Shown: positions 25,701-32,230, counted from the first letter of the stretch. The stretch: 32,556 bases of DNA from Bacteroidota bacterium (GCA_013289475.1 JABCZW010000025.1:1-32556), one strand, 5' to 3'. The notes: generated by a model from the letters alone, not told the origin. Program-made: numbers and translations.

Positions 25701-26719
25701 TTGCTATCAGAGCTTCTCAATCGATTGATAAGATGGGCAATTTTGCTCCTGTTGGCAGCGGTACCAGCCGCCATGAGAATGCGCCTAACTATATTTCTGA
25801 AAAGGGTATGGGATGGTTCCCCGGTTATGCAATTAATATTGAAACAGGTGAGCGCCTTAATATGGCTTATGGTGAAGACTCATGGCTATCAAGCCATAAT
25901 GGCCGTGATATGAAATGGAACCCGGATTCTATTTTTACAGTGCAGGATCCTGCCGGCGTATCGGGCGCATCTAAGGTCTTCGGTATAAGCTCAGTAATGG
26001 GTGCCAAGCATAATATTTATGTTTTTGCACATAACAATAACCAGGCAGGCGCTAAGTATAACATTCCTGTCTATGATGGAGATGATATAGTCGATAGCTT
26101 GTTAACCAGCCCGACTTGTACTCCTGCGCCATTATACCAAAAGAATGTATTGGGTGATATTATGTGGGCAAGTATGCCAATGCTTAGGGCAGGCCATTCG
26201 TTAATGGAGTGCGATGTAACCATGCACCTTAGAGTAAGTAAGCCTTATGATATTGGTTATGGCTCTACTACTGTAAATAGTAAGGTAATGCATTCAACAT
26301 GGAATAATACAGTTGATCCGCAAAACGGTAACTATCCTATGTTTGCTTTCTCTACCAACGCAATTGCTGTTGATACCGGAAACTCAACGGAAGCAAAAAA
26401 TGCACTTAGTTTGATCAATATTGTGCCTAATCCTTACTATGCCTATTCCAGCTATGAAAATGGCAGGCTCGATAACAGGGTTAGAATAACAAACCTGCCT
26501 CCTGTGTGTACTATTTCTATATTCACGCTGAATGGAACACTGGTTAAGGTTATAAATAAAAACAGTGCATCTACATTTACCGATTGGAATCTGGAGAACC
26601 AATTCAGTATACCAATTGCAAGCGGTATGTACCTTGTGCATATTGAGGTGCCAAATGTAGGTGAGGTAACATTGAAATGGTTCGGTGTAATGAGGCCAAC
26701 TGACCTTAACTCATACTAA
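22703..26719 (+). CDS. Giant secreted protein with T9SS-type C-terminal domain
   Basis: The start at 22703 gives a normal signal peptide (MNYTKRALLSLVIAAAICNTADA). An in-frame ATG at 22673 would add ten residues. The 1,338-residue protein begins, after the signal, with a Cys/Gly/Trp-rich part (DEGDMWWDPGVGLPRYYAP, SLWVGGIDAGGQLKVAAM). It goes on with long beta-rich regions without a domain I can name. The last ~100 residues (NIVPNPYYAYSSYE, ITNLPPVCTISIFTLNGTLV, IASGMYLVHIEVP) follow the T9SS sorting-domain pattern: PNPYY, a central IFTLNG strand, then SGxYxVHI. No protease or glycoside hydrolase motif is visible. It sits between a TonB-dependent receptor and a PorV-like gene, consistent with a cell-surface cargo of the T9SS. 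Confidence 0.82.
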   Translation: MNYTKRALLSLVIAAAICNTADAKENIGTHAVKRALATGCAVDAGAAYMQINNIRARIMDEGDMWWDPGVGLPRYYAPAAGNKSSLFAGSLWVGGIDAGGQLKVAAMTYRQNGEDFWTGPIYSGFQISPSQCLQWDKMFYVTRAEVDNWYASGPTYGTPPSDIANWPGNSPNPGGGMLAPYVDDALSGDGTYDPGPGQGDYPAYDLTGTATNTKGHIFGDATLWWVINDIGNTHTESGGVAIGLEVRSQCFAFQTNDAINNMTFYNYEIINQSTYQVNNTYFGAWVDPDLGNGGDDYVGCDVGRSMGYCYNGECNDPDGSGQFAGELGYGNDPPAVGAVFFQGPIADKGDKSCYIKTVDSEQCIGMAKFVYYNNDFTVQGNPTRASDYYNYLRGMWQDGSHMTYGGNGYQTSSTPANYMFCWTPGGACSASAINTDSAGCGTNGVKQSVEWDENAAGNLPGDRRWLQSAGPFTLAPGAVNYITVGMVWDQPATPNQCNVAPICLIQQDADLAQALFNNNFKVLDGPDAPDLNIQELKNELVITIGNKKTSNNFNEGYSQVSPTIITSKDNTYKFEGYEIFQVIDSTVTGTDILNPTKARLVAECDIKNGVSTLINYVYNSTVGGVVPTLEVSGQDKGIQHSFDVKTDLFQQDNISTLVNDRPYYYMAIAYAYNNYATYNPSSPSPDKGQKLPYLQGRKNIKVYHGYPHIPSAQSYGTIQNSSYGSGPAITRIEGHGNGNNVLQMDPTSMNYILLHDTMAHPTYLPGHGPIDVKVVDPLSVVDGNFVLKIHPNYSVNIDNNAYWELDDLTRGWVFWSDVPIGTPNEQILPQYGISISIPNIPYPSGGYNGVIDSACSLQFADNTKEWLSGVPCSLPGTSPYFWIRSGTNIDRNCADNQAFNSYPVNTSNPCPSQIQPNGFFDSHLYYDQIIGGIVAPFGLCAQSDPSLYCDNGPGFPVMDSIANVASVDIVITSDTSKWTRCVVFEMQDETALSEGHVKKFAIRASQSIDKMGNFAPVGSGTSRHENAPNYISEKGMGWFPGYAINIETGERLNMAYGEDSWLSSHNGRDMKWNPDSIFTVQDPAGVSGASKVFGISSVMGAKHNIYVFAHNNNQAGAKYNIPVYDGDDIVDSLLTSPTCTPAPLYQKNVLGDIMWASMPMLRAGHSLMECDVTMHLRVSKPYDIGYGSTTVNSKVMHSTWNNTVDPQNGNYPMFAFSTNAIAVDTGNSTEAKNALSLINIVPNPYYAYSSYENGRLDNRVRITNLPPVCTISIFTLNGTLVKVINKNSASTFTDWNLENQFSIPIASGMYLVHIEVPNVGEVTLKWFGVMRPTDLNSY

Positions 26720-26729
26720 TAATAAAATT

Positions 26730-26761
26730 GCTTCCCTCTCTTTACCGGGGAGGGAAGCTTT
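26730..26761 (+). terminator. Strong hairpin between the giant secreted protein and the PorV-like gene
   Basis: GCTTCCCTC (26730-26738) pairs perfectly with GAGGGAAGC (26750-26758). The stem can extend by three further pairs (two G-U) to a TTACC loop, and it is followed by TTTAA. It lies 11 bases after the stop. No TAnnTTTG box is seen before the next ATG at 26796, so it probably acts as a partial terminator or RNA-stability element inside the operon. Confidence 0.6.
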
Positions 26762-26795
26762 AACGATACGGATAGTAAAAACTTAAACAGACCAT

Positions 26796-27896
26796 ATGAA
26801 AAAGAAAAGTACAACAACAGCAATTATTACAGGCATAGCGCTATGCGCTTCTGTAATTGGTGTTAAGGCGGGCGACCCTTCACGTGTCGGCCAGGCGGGT
26901 GCTACCGAATTGCTTATCAATCCATGGGCAAACTCTTCCGGTTGGGCTAATGCCAATACATCTTGTGTGCAGGGTATTGAAGCCCAGTTCCTGAATGTTG
27001 CCGGTACTGCATTTACTACTAAAACAGATGTTATGCTTGCCAGCACCGATTGGCTCGATGGCTCCGGAGTGCATCTTTCGGCTTTCGGGCTTACCCAGCA
27101 TGTGGGTAGCAGCGGAGCTTTGGGCTTGTCTATCATGTCTGTAGGCTTGGGTAATATTCCCATTACTACTTTCGATAATCCTGAAGGCGGAATCGGAACA
27201 TATACTCCCCAGTTTATAAACATCGGAGTTTCTTATGCCCGTAGTTTTTCTGATCAGATCTATGGTGGTATCAATACTAAAATGATATCTGAATCAATTT
27301 CTAATGTTAGCGCATTTGGTTTTGCTATTGATGCGGGTATTCAATATGTTGCAAAACAGGTACACTTTGGTATATCGCTTAAAAACGTTGGCCCCAGAAT
27401 GGCTTATTCGGGAGATGGCTTGGCTTTTGAAACATCAACTCCAAATAGTTCCATTACAGGTAGCACTAATCAAATGACTGCCGCACAAAGATCTCAGGGC
27501 TTTGAGTTGCCTTCATTGGTTAATATCGGGGCTGCTTACGATTTTCTTTTAAAAGGCGATAGTTCTATGCGCAGCCAGCACAGGATTACCCTTGCGGCAA
27601 ACTTTACATCTAACTCATTTACACAGGATGAAGAAATGATAGGTGTTGAATATGGCTTCAAGTCATTTTTTATGGCGCGTGTAGGTTACGATTACCAAAA
27701 TAGCACCACGCAGCCATTAAGCACTAACCCGGTTATAGGAGGCCGTTTAACAGCTACTACAGGGTTTTGTGGCGGTATTACCTTACAGGCTCCGTTTGGT
27801 AAAAACAAGTCTGTCTTTGGCATTTCTTATGCTTACAGGGCTTCTAACCCATATTCAGGATGCCACACTATTGGTGTTAGAGTTACACTGAAATAA
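26796..27896 (+). CDS. PorV/PorQ-family outer-membrane protein
   Basis: A 366-residue protein with signal peptide MKKKSTTTAIITGIALCASV.. and a beta-barrel with the PorV-family start: RVGQAGATELLINPWANSSG, then a NVAGTAFT segment. PEGGIGTYTPQF and SYARSFSDQIYGGINTKM, followed by ISNVSAFGFAIDAGIQY, continue the FadL-like barrel pattern. PorV (LptO) escorts T9SS cargo from the translocon to the surface attachment complex, and paralogs are often encoded beside individual large cargo genes. Its position behind the giant secreted protein fits a dedicated shuttle, but the paralog's job is inferred. It is the last gene of the operon; a hairpin lies beyond the stop. Confidence 0.78.
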   Translation: MKKKSTTTAIITGIALCASVIGVKAGDPSRVGQAGATELLINPWANSSGWANANTSCVQGIEAQFLNVAGTAFTTKTDVMLASTDWLDGSGVHLSAFGLTQHVGSSGALGLSIMSVGLGNIPITTFDNPEGGIGTYTPQFINIGVSYARSFSDQIYGGINTKMISESISNVSAFGFAIDAGIQYVAKQVHFGISLKNVGPRMAYSGDGLAFETSTPNSSITGSTNQMTAAQRSQGFELPSLVNIGAAYDFLLKGDSSMRSQHRITLAANFTSNSFTQDEEMIGVEYGFKSFFMARVGYDYQNSTTQPLSTNPVIGGRLTATTGFCGGITLQAPFGKNKSVFGISYAYRASNPYSGCHTIGVRVTLK

Positions 27897-27908
27897 GAAG
27901 AAATTTTA

Positions 27909-27916
27909 TATATTTG
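27909..27916 (+). promoter_or_regulatory. -7 element upstream of greA
   Basis: TATATTTG matches TAnnTTTG. Transcription should start around 27922, exactly where the first leader hairpin begins, 66 bases before greA. No TTG at the expected spacing was found. Confidence 0.5.
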
Positions 27917-27921
27917 TATTT

Positions 27922-27965
27922 AGAGAGGGGACCTTAGGGTTCTTTCTCTTTTTATAAAAAGAACC
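27922..27965 (+). promoter_or_regulatory. Two mutually exclusive hairpins in the greA leader
   Basis: Hairpin 1: 27922-27933 pairs with 27938-27949 (12 bp including three G-U, TTAG loop) and is followed by TTTTT, like a terminator. Hairpin 2: GGTTCTTT (27938-27945) pairs perfectly with AAAGAACC (27958-27965). Both need 27938-27945, so only one can form. It may simply terminate the upstream operon, or it may attenuate greA. Confidence 0.5.
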
Positions 27966-27987
27966 AACCTATTTAAATACTATAGTT

Positions 27988-28464
27988 ATGTCAACCGATG
28001 TTGCATATTTTACCCAGGAAGGGTACGACAAGCTGAAAAAGGAGCTTCATCATCTTAAAACTGTGGAAAGGCCTTCTATATCGAACCAGATAGCTGAAGC
28101 CCGTGATAAAGGCGACCTTTCAGAGAATGCCGAGTACCATGCCGCTAAAGAAGCCCAGGGATTGCTGGAACTTAAGATAGGCAAACTGCAGGATATACTT
28201 AACAATGCCAAGGTGGTAGATAAGTCTACATTAGATACTTCAAAGGTTCTTATCCTTTCAAAGGTAAAGATCAAGAATACTACCAATGGTGCTACGATGG
28301 ACTATACCATTGTTACCGAAAACGAAGCCAACCTGAAGGAAGGCCGCATATCTGTTAACTCACCTGTTGCCAAGGCACTGTTGGGCAAAAAGGTAGGCCA
28401 AATGGCTACGGTTACAACCCCGAACGGACAAATGAAGTTTGAGATACTTGAGATAAACATGTAA
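27988..28464 (+). CDS. greA: Transcription elongation factor GreA
   Basis: A 158-residue factor that rescues backtracked RNA polymerase by stimulating cleavage of the nascent RNA end. The N-terminal coiled coil (residues ~10-78) carries the tip motif ARDKGDLSENAEY, with D43 and E46 as the acidic residues that reach the polymerase active site. The C-terminal FKBP-like domain holds NSPVAKALLGKKVG, the conserved polymerase-binding stretch. It is full length. Its stop overlaps the HIT-protein start by one base (TAATG), so the two are translated as a pair. The leader contains alternative hairpins and a 13-base string also found before ahcY. Confidence 0.96.
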   Translation: MSTDVAYFTQEGYDKLKKELHHLKTVERPSISNQIAEARDKGDLSENAEYHAAKEAQGLLELKIGKLQDILNNAKVVDKSTLDTSKVLILSKVKIKNTTNGATMDYTIVTENEANLKEGRISVNSPVAKALLGKKVGQMATVTTPNGQMKFEILEINM

Positions 28465-28856
28465 TGGCTTCCATATTTACCCGTATTGTTAATGGCGAAA
28501 TACCGAGCTATAAAATAGCTGAAACAGCCAATTGCCTTGCTTTTTTAGATGTTTTTCCTCTCGTAAAGGGCCATACATTGGTTATTCCTAAAAAAGAGAT
28601 AGACTATCTTTTTGATGTTGATGACGCACTATTTACTGAACTACAACTATTCTCGAAGAAGGTTGCTTTAGCTGTAGGCAAAGCCATACCCTGTAAAAGG
28701 GTAGGAGTTGCAGTTATTGGTTTAGAGGTTCCGCATGCACATATACACCTTGTACCGCTTAACCATGTTGGCGATATTAACTTTTCGCAGCCTAAGCTTA
28801 AACTTACACCCGAAGAGCTTGAGCAAACCCGCCAGGCTATAGTAAAGTGCTTATAG
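28464..28856 (+). CDS. HIT family (histidine triad) nucleotide-binding hydrolase
   Basis: A 130-residue small cytosolic protein. It opens with SIFTRIVNGEIPSYKIAE, the usual HIT start, and continues with KGHTLVIPKKEIDYLFDVDD. The triad is VPHAHIHLVPL with H91, H93 and H95; the middle or last histidine acts in nucleotidyl transfer. HINT-like proteins hydrolyse nucleoside phosphoramidates and related adenylylated compounds. It is full length, overlaps greA by one base, and converges on ruvC with a six-base overlap of coding ends (28851-28856). Confidence 0.93.
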   Translation: MASIFTRIVNGEIPSYKIAETANCLAFLDVFPLVKGHTLVIPKKEIDYLFDVDDALFTELQLFSKKVALAVGKAIPCKRVGVAVIGLEVPHAHIHLVPLNHVGDINFSQPKLKLTPEELEQTRQAIVKCL

Positions 28857-29429
28857 GCCGCTTACTTTACCGGGGTTATTACTTATAAAGGTTTCCCAGC
28901 TATTATATTTCTTGTCTGCTTTGTTTCCGCCTGGCAAACGGTTCTGGAAGTAGTGGCACATAGCTACAGCCAATGCATCTGTAGCGTCGAGCAATTTGGG
29001 TAGCGATTCAATAGTAAGTATGCGCTGCAGCATAATGGCAACCTGTTCCTTGCTCGATGTTCCCTTGCCGGTAATAGATTGTTTTACCTTCCTTGGTGAG
29101 TATTCAAACACCGGTAAGTTTTTATGCAACGCAGCAGCCATCGATATGCCCTGGGCGCGCCCCAGCTTTAACATCGACTGTACATTTTTACCAAAGAAAG
29201 GTGCCTCGAGTGCTACTTCGTCAGGGCGGTATTTTTCAATTATCAGCGATGTCTCTTCAAATATCGATTTCAGTTTTATGGTATGGTTATCTGTCTTTTT
29301 AAACGACACTATATCCATGTGTATTAGCTTAGCATCAACCCCTTTAATATGTATAACTCCGTAGCCCATTACATTGGTTCCGGGGTCAATCCCCAATATT
29401 ATCCTGTCTGTTTTATCCTGTAGCCTCAT
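28851..29429 (-). CDS. ruvC: Crossover junction endodeoxyribonuclease RuvC
   Basis: A 192-residue RNase H-fold nuclease that resolves Holliday junctions with RuvAB. The four catalytic acids are in place: D15 in ILGIDPGTNVMGYGVI, E75 in EVALEAPFFGKN, and D148 and D151 in LLDATDALAVAMCHY. Their spacing matches E. coli RuvC D7, E66, D138 and D141. A short basic extension (NRLPGGNKADKKYNSWETFI) follows. It is intact and probably monocistronic, as ruvA and ruvB are not in the window. Upstream of its start lies a palindromic repeat rather than a recognisable promoter. Confidence 0.95.
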   Translation of the reverse strand: MRLQDKTDRIILGIDPGTNVMGYGVIHIKGVDAKLIHMDIVSFKKTDNHTIKLKSIFEETSLIIEKYRPDEVALEAPFFGKNVQSMLKLGRAQGISMAAALHKNLPVFEYSPRKVKQSITGKGTSSKEQVAIMLQRILTIESLPKLLDATDALAVAMCHYFQNRLPGGNKADKKYNSWETFISNNPGKVSGL

Positions 29430-29448
29430 TTATTTTTATTCTGTTTTC

Positions 29449-29541
29449 TTGGGCGTTCCCCTGCGGGTCGGGCTATCCGCTTCAAGTCCTCGTCCCGAGC
29501 CCTCGGGACTGCGGGCTTTTCACTACTATCCCTAACGCAAA
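29449..29541. repeat. Palindromic intergenic element (GGGCTATCCGC / ATCCCTAACGC type)
   Basis: The block opens with TTGGGCGTTCCCC and contains GGGTCGGGCTATCCGC. It carries a perfect 8-bp hairpin GTCCCGAG/CTCGGGAC (29492-29499, 29502-29509) and ends in CTATCCCTAACGCAA. GCGTT near the left end and AACGC near the right end are complementary, so the whole unit can fold. It is much more GC-rich than the flanks. I recall similar blocks as dispersed elements in Bacteroidota genomes; only one copy is in this window. Confidence 0.55.
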
Positions 29542-29618
29542 ATACAACCTATACTCAAGTCTTAATCATATTAATCACTTCACGTGCCGTTACTTTATCT
29601 AAAATTTTTATAATTTTT

Positions 29619-29643
29619 AATTCGTAATTCCTAATTCGTAATT
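29619..29643. repeat. Tandem AATTCGTAATT repeat covering the end of the SDR gene
   Basis: AATTCGTAATT occurs at 29619-29629 and 29633-29643, a 14-base period. The SDR stop codon (TAG on the minus strand, 29633-29631) lies inside the repeat. Confidence 0.7.
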
Positions 29644-30638
29644 TCTTTTTTCTGGAGGAAAAAAGATGCCATTTCTGCAATGCTTTCTTTTATTGGTTTA
29701 AACTTATAATCTAAATCTTTAACTACTTTTTTGTTATTGTAATTAAATGTTCCGCTCGAATGGTTCACCATAGTGCTGGTAATTTTAGATCCGCCAATAA
29801 CATTATTTATTACCCTGAAAATATTCAATCCTGTTTTACTTATGCGTATTCCCGGTGGCTTTAAACCCATGCTTTTGGTAACATCTGCAAAAAAGTCTTT
29901 AAACGCAATATTCTCGGCAGTTACAATGTAGCGCTCGTTCATTTTGTTTTCGTTCATCAGGCGGAGCATTATAGTTACTACATCCTTCACGTCTACAAAA
30001 CCCATAGAACCTGTGGTGTAAAAAGTATGCGACTTTCTCAAAAAATGGAAAAAGCTCATGGTTCCTTTTTTGCCCGGCCATGGCCCCATAATAAGGGTAG
30101 GGCATACCACCACTACATTCAAGCCTTCGGCATGGGCGCGCCATACCTGCGCTTCAGCTAAGTGCTTGCCAATAGCATAAGGTGAGTTACTATATTTAAA
30201 TTCTTCAAAAGCTTCTTCAGTTATATCCTTGCCTTTATCATCTTCACCCAGTGCCGATACTGAGCTTACATGGCAGAACTTCTTTACACCTTTTTCGAGC
30301 GCAATGTTTACTACATTGGCGGTGCCTTTTTCTGCGGTATGTATTATTTCATCGGGGCGGTCATCGCGTAACGATACTTCGGTGGCACAATGGTAAACCT
30401 CATCTATATCGGCCATGGCTTCCTCTACCGAATATACATCCATAATATCGCCTTCAACCCAGGTAATACGCGCAAACTTAGTTTTCGCTTCTGCTCCATA
30501 CCTCATTTCGAATATCCTTTCGGCATAAGCTGTTGAGCTTTTGGCTCGCTTCAAAGCCTTTACGGGCTTATCCTGCCCTGCCAACTCTGCCAATAGGTAT
30601 GCACCTACAAATCCTGTTCCTCCTGTTACTAATATCAT
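29631..30638 (-). CDS. Extended short-chain dehydrogenase / NAD-dependent epimerase family protein
   Basis: A 335-residue Rossmann-fold enzyme. GGTGFVGAYL at residues 6-15 binds the dinucleotide. The catalytic pair is Y154 and K158 in SPYAIGKHLAEA, and the upstream Ser lies in FCHVSSVSALGE (~121-132). VCPTLIMGPWPGK is the conserved substrate-side segment. It belongs with the dihydroflavonol-reductase/hydroxysteroid-dehydrogenase-like members of the extended SDRs that reduce or epimerise sugar nucleotides or aldehydes/ketones; the substrate is unknown. The last residues (EITN) are encoded within an intergenic-type repeat. A TATTTTTG box lies only five bases before the ATG, predicting a leaderless mRNA. 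Confidence 0.87.
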   Translation of the reverse strand: MILVTGGTGFVGAYLLAELAGQDKPVKALKRAKSSTAYAERIFEMRYGAEAKTKFARITWVEGDIMDVYSVEEAMADIDEVYHCATEVSLRDDRPDEIIHTAEKGTANVVNIALEKGVKKFCHVSSVSALGEDDKGKDITEEAFEEFKYSNSPYAIGKHLAEAQVWRAHAEGLNVVVVCPTLIMGPWPGKKGTMSFFHFLRKSHTFYTTGSMGFVDVKDVVTIMLRLMNENKMNERYIVTAENIAFKDFFADVTKSMGLKPPGIRISKTGLNIFRVINNVIGGSKITSTMVNHSSGTFNYNNKKVVKDLDYKFKPIKESIAEMASFFLQKKEITN

Positions 30639-30643
30639 ATATA

Positions 30644-30651
30644 CAAAAATA
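30644..30651 (-). promoter_or_regulatory. -7 element of the SDR gene, abutting the start codon
   Basis: On the minus strand TATTTTTG is followed by TATAT and the ATG at 30638. Transcription should therefore begin at or next to the start codon. No -33 TTG is visible because the upstream side is an AT-rich repeat. Confidence 0.45.
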
Positions 30652-30667
30652 GACTATTATAGTTATA

Positions 30668-30745
30668 AGTTATTAGTTATGAATTATGAGTTGTGAACGG
30701 TAAAAGACAATGTTTGTTTGAACTCATAACTTATAATTCATAACT
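30668..30745. repeat. AT-rich imperfect inverted repeat
   Basis: Arms 30668-30692 and 30721-30745 match as reverse complements at 21 of 25 positions, built from TTATGAGTT/AACTCATAA-type words, with a 28-base loop. It fills much of the 207-base gap before the PepSY-like gene. Confidence 0.65.
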
Positions 30746-30816
30746 CATAATTCTAATACTGATATAAATCAGTCAATTGCCTGCCTGCCGTCATTTCGCT
30801 TCCCTTATGCCTGCTA

Positions 30817-30824
30817 TAACTTTG
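30817..30824 (+). promoter_or_regulatory. -7 element of the PepSY-like gene
   Basis: TAACTTTG matches TAnnTTTG, 21 bases before the ATG at 30846. ATTTC rather than TTTG lies near the expected -33 position. Confidence 0.45.
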
Positions 30825-30845
30825 AAGTATTAAAAAAACAACATC

Positions 30846-31160
30846 ATGAAAGATACAACAAGTAACCCGCTCACCATAATACACAAGCTTCCGCACGAGG
30901 TGCTGGCTTATATAAAAAAGCATTTCCCCGAAGGCATTATTTTCGATATGATTGAAGATTATAACGTACATGGCGAGTTTAAATGTTACGATGTAGATGT
31001 GGTTGATGCCAATAATACATACTATTTGCGTTTCGATAAAACAGGAAAGTTTGTGCACGAAGAAGTTGAAACAGGCAAGATAGATGGAGTTGAAAGGAAC
31101 CCCAACATACCCGAAACAAAAGAACCATCGCCGACCGATGAGATGCTGGATGAATTTTGA
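30846..31160 (+). CDS. Small PepSY-like protein of unknown function
   Basis: A 104-residue acidic protein. Residues ~14-75 resemble one PepSY-like repeat: HKLPHEVLAYIKKHFPEG, a central Tyr-containing strand CYDVDVVDANNTYYLRFD, and TGKFVHEEVE. This is the pattern of Bacteroidota BLIP-like/PepSY-like small proteins. Most of those are exported, but this one has no signal peptide, so it is predicted to stay in the cytosol. The tail is rich in Pro and Glu (NPNIPETKEPSPTDEM). The function is unknown. It has its own -7 box and stands alone, 68 bases before the first of two paralogous exported-protein genes. Confidence 0.6.
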   Translation: MKDTTSNPLTIIHKLPHEVLAYIKKHFPEGIIFDMIEDYNVHGEFKCYDVDVVDANNTYYLRFDKTGKFVHEEVETGKIDGVERNPNIPETKEPSPTDEMLDEF

Positions 31161-31228
31161 TTTCATCGAATAAAGCTTCCGAATCTCACTAAAATGGCGT
31201 AGCTTATATGTTATTATTCGTCTCATAT

Positions 31229-31585
31229 ATGCTAAAGCGATTTATTATAATAATTGCTGCGCTTGCACTTTGCTCTTTTAATATCCGTTCTACCGAATAT
31301 TTTTTCTTCGAGATACGGCCCGCAAGAGTTGTTGCCCCTTGCTACATTTCTCAAACCATTGGCATAGATTATAATGATTACAATGACCTGGTAAGGCAAC
31401 AGGCTCATTACTTTCATGAATTGAAGGTGGCAGCAGCTTCCGATGGAATTGATACCCTTGGCTATAAAAGCCTTATGCCTCCGGGCTCCGATGACCGCGA
31501 AAAGTGCGAGGCCATCAGGCTTAGCGAGCTCAGCAGCCTCAGCGCCGATTCTGTTAATGTTGTTTACAAACAGATTGCGGAGTAA
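31229..31585 (+). CDS. Small exported protein, paralog 1 of a tandem pair
   Basis: The start is taken at 31229 (an in-frame ATG at 31208 would add seven residues) because it gives the signal-peptide start MLKRFIIIIAALALCSFNIR. The mature ~100 residues contain EYFFFEIRPARVV, YISQTIGIDYNDY, DTLGYKSLMPPGS and KCEAIRLSEL. I do not recognise the family. The next gene (31667) encodes a protein that aligns along its whole length at roughly 40% identity by eye, with the same order of elements. This one has two cysteines in the mature part. Likely periplasmic or surface-located. No promoter box was seen. Confidence 0.6.
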   Translation: MLKRFIIIIAALALCSFNIRSTEYFFFEIRPARVVAPCYISQTIGIDYNDYNDLVRQQAHYFHELKVAAASDGIDTLGYKSLMPPGSDDREKCEAIRLSELSSLSADSVNVVYKQIAE

Positions 31586-31666
31586 TAAGCAACATGACAT
31601 TTATCAATTTTCTCTTCTGGTTATATTATCTACCTTGCAGCCCCCTGTAACCGATAATTTATAATT

Positions 31667-32032
31667 ATGAAGTGTTTATTATTTATAGCCATTGCGCTTA
31701 TGCTGTCTTCTTTTTCGGGTAATATTGCCAGTGAATCTACTACCGAGTTTTTTTATTTTGAACTTATACCGGCAAAAGTGGTTAACCCCTATTATATCTC
31801 TCAATCATTCAGTATTGAGTTTACCGACCAGCCCAATTTAGAAAAACAGCGCAGGGCATACATTCATAAGTTAAAACTGCTGGTCGCCAAAAATGGCGAC
31901 GATACCCTTAACTACAGGTCTTTTGTTCCACAGGGTAGCTTCACCCAGGACCGTTGCGAAGCACTTCGGGCCGCTGTCCTTAAATCTGTTAATGCTGCCG
32001 GCCGCGATATTATTTATAGGGATCTGGAGTAG
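31667..32032 (+). CDS. Small exported protein, paralog 2 of a tandem pair
   Basis: A 121-residue protein with signal peptide MKCLLFIAIALMLSSFSG. The mature part matches the previous gene: EFFYFELIPAKVV, YISQSFSIEFTDQ, DTLNYRSFVPQGS and RCEALRAAVL. The conserved elements are the aromatic start, the YISQ motif, the central DTLxY and the C-E-A element near the end. One mature cysteine (RCEA) is shared with the paralog, while the first (APCYIS) is Tyr here. Function unknown. The gap of 81 bases between the two genes holds no promoter box, so they may be one unit. Confidence 0.62.
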   Translation: MKCLLFIAIALMLSSFSGNIASESTTEFFYFELIPAKVVNPYYISQSFSIEFTDQPNLEKQRRAYIHKLKLLVAKNGDDTLNYRSFVPQGSFTQDRCEALRAAVLKSVNAAGRDIIYRDLE

Positions 32033-32159
32033 GTTTCCCATCACTCTATATAGAGCGAGGTCTCAGCATTAATTCATAACTCCAATCGTGCACAGTCCTT
32101 TGCATCTATGTGTCCATTCCTAAATAATATCTTGTCACCTCACGTGCCTTCACAAGTTT

Positions 32160-32211
32160 ACCTCACCCCTTTAGTTCCCCTCTCCTTGTCAAGGAGAGGG
32201 CAGGGTGAGGT
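32160..32211. repeat. Nested palindrome, possible terminator
   Basis: ACCTCACCC (32160-32168) pairs with GGGTGAGGT (32203-32211). Inside it CCCTCTCCTTG (32178-32188) is adjacent to its reverse complement CAAGGAGAGGG (32190-32200). It can end transcription of the paralog pair (TTTAATTA follows), and it resembles a common intergenic repeat type. It abuts the promoter box of the next gene. Confidence 0.6.
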
Positions 32212-32218
32212 TTAATTA

Positions 32219-32226
32219 TAACTTTG
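32219..32226 (+). promoter_or_regulatory. -7 element of the right-edge gene, abutting the start codon
   Basis: TAACTTTG matches TAnnTTTG, and only four bases separate it from ATG 32231, again predicting a leaderless mRNA. Confidence 0.45.
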
Positions 32227-32230
32227 CATC

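Noticed and set aside
32044..32055. Perfect 12-base palindrome CTCTATATAGAG
   Set aside because: A single short AT-rich palindrome with no second copy or neighbouring operator features.
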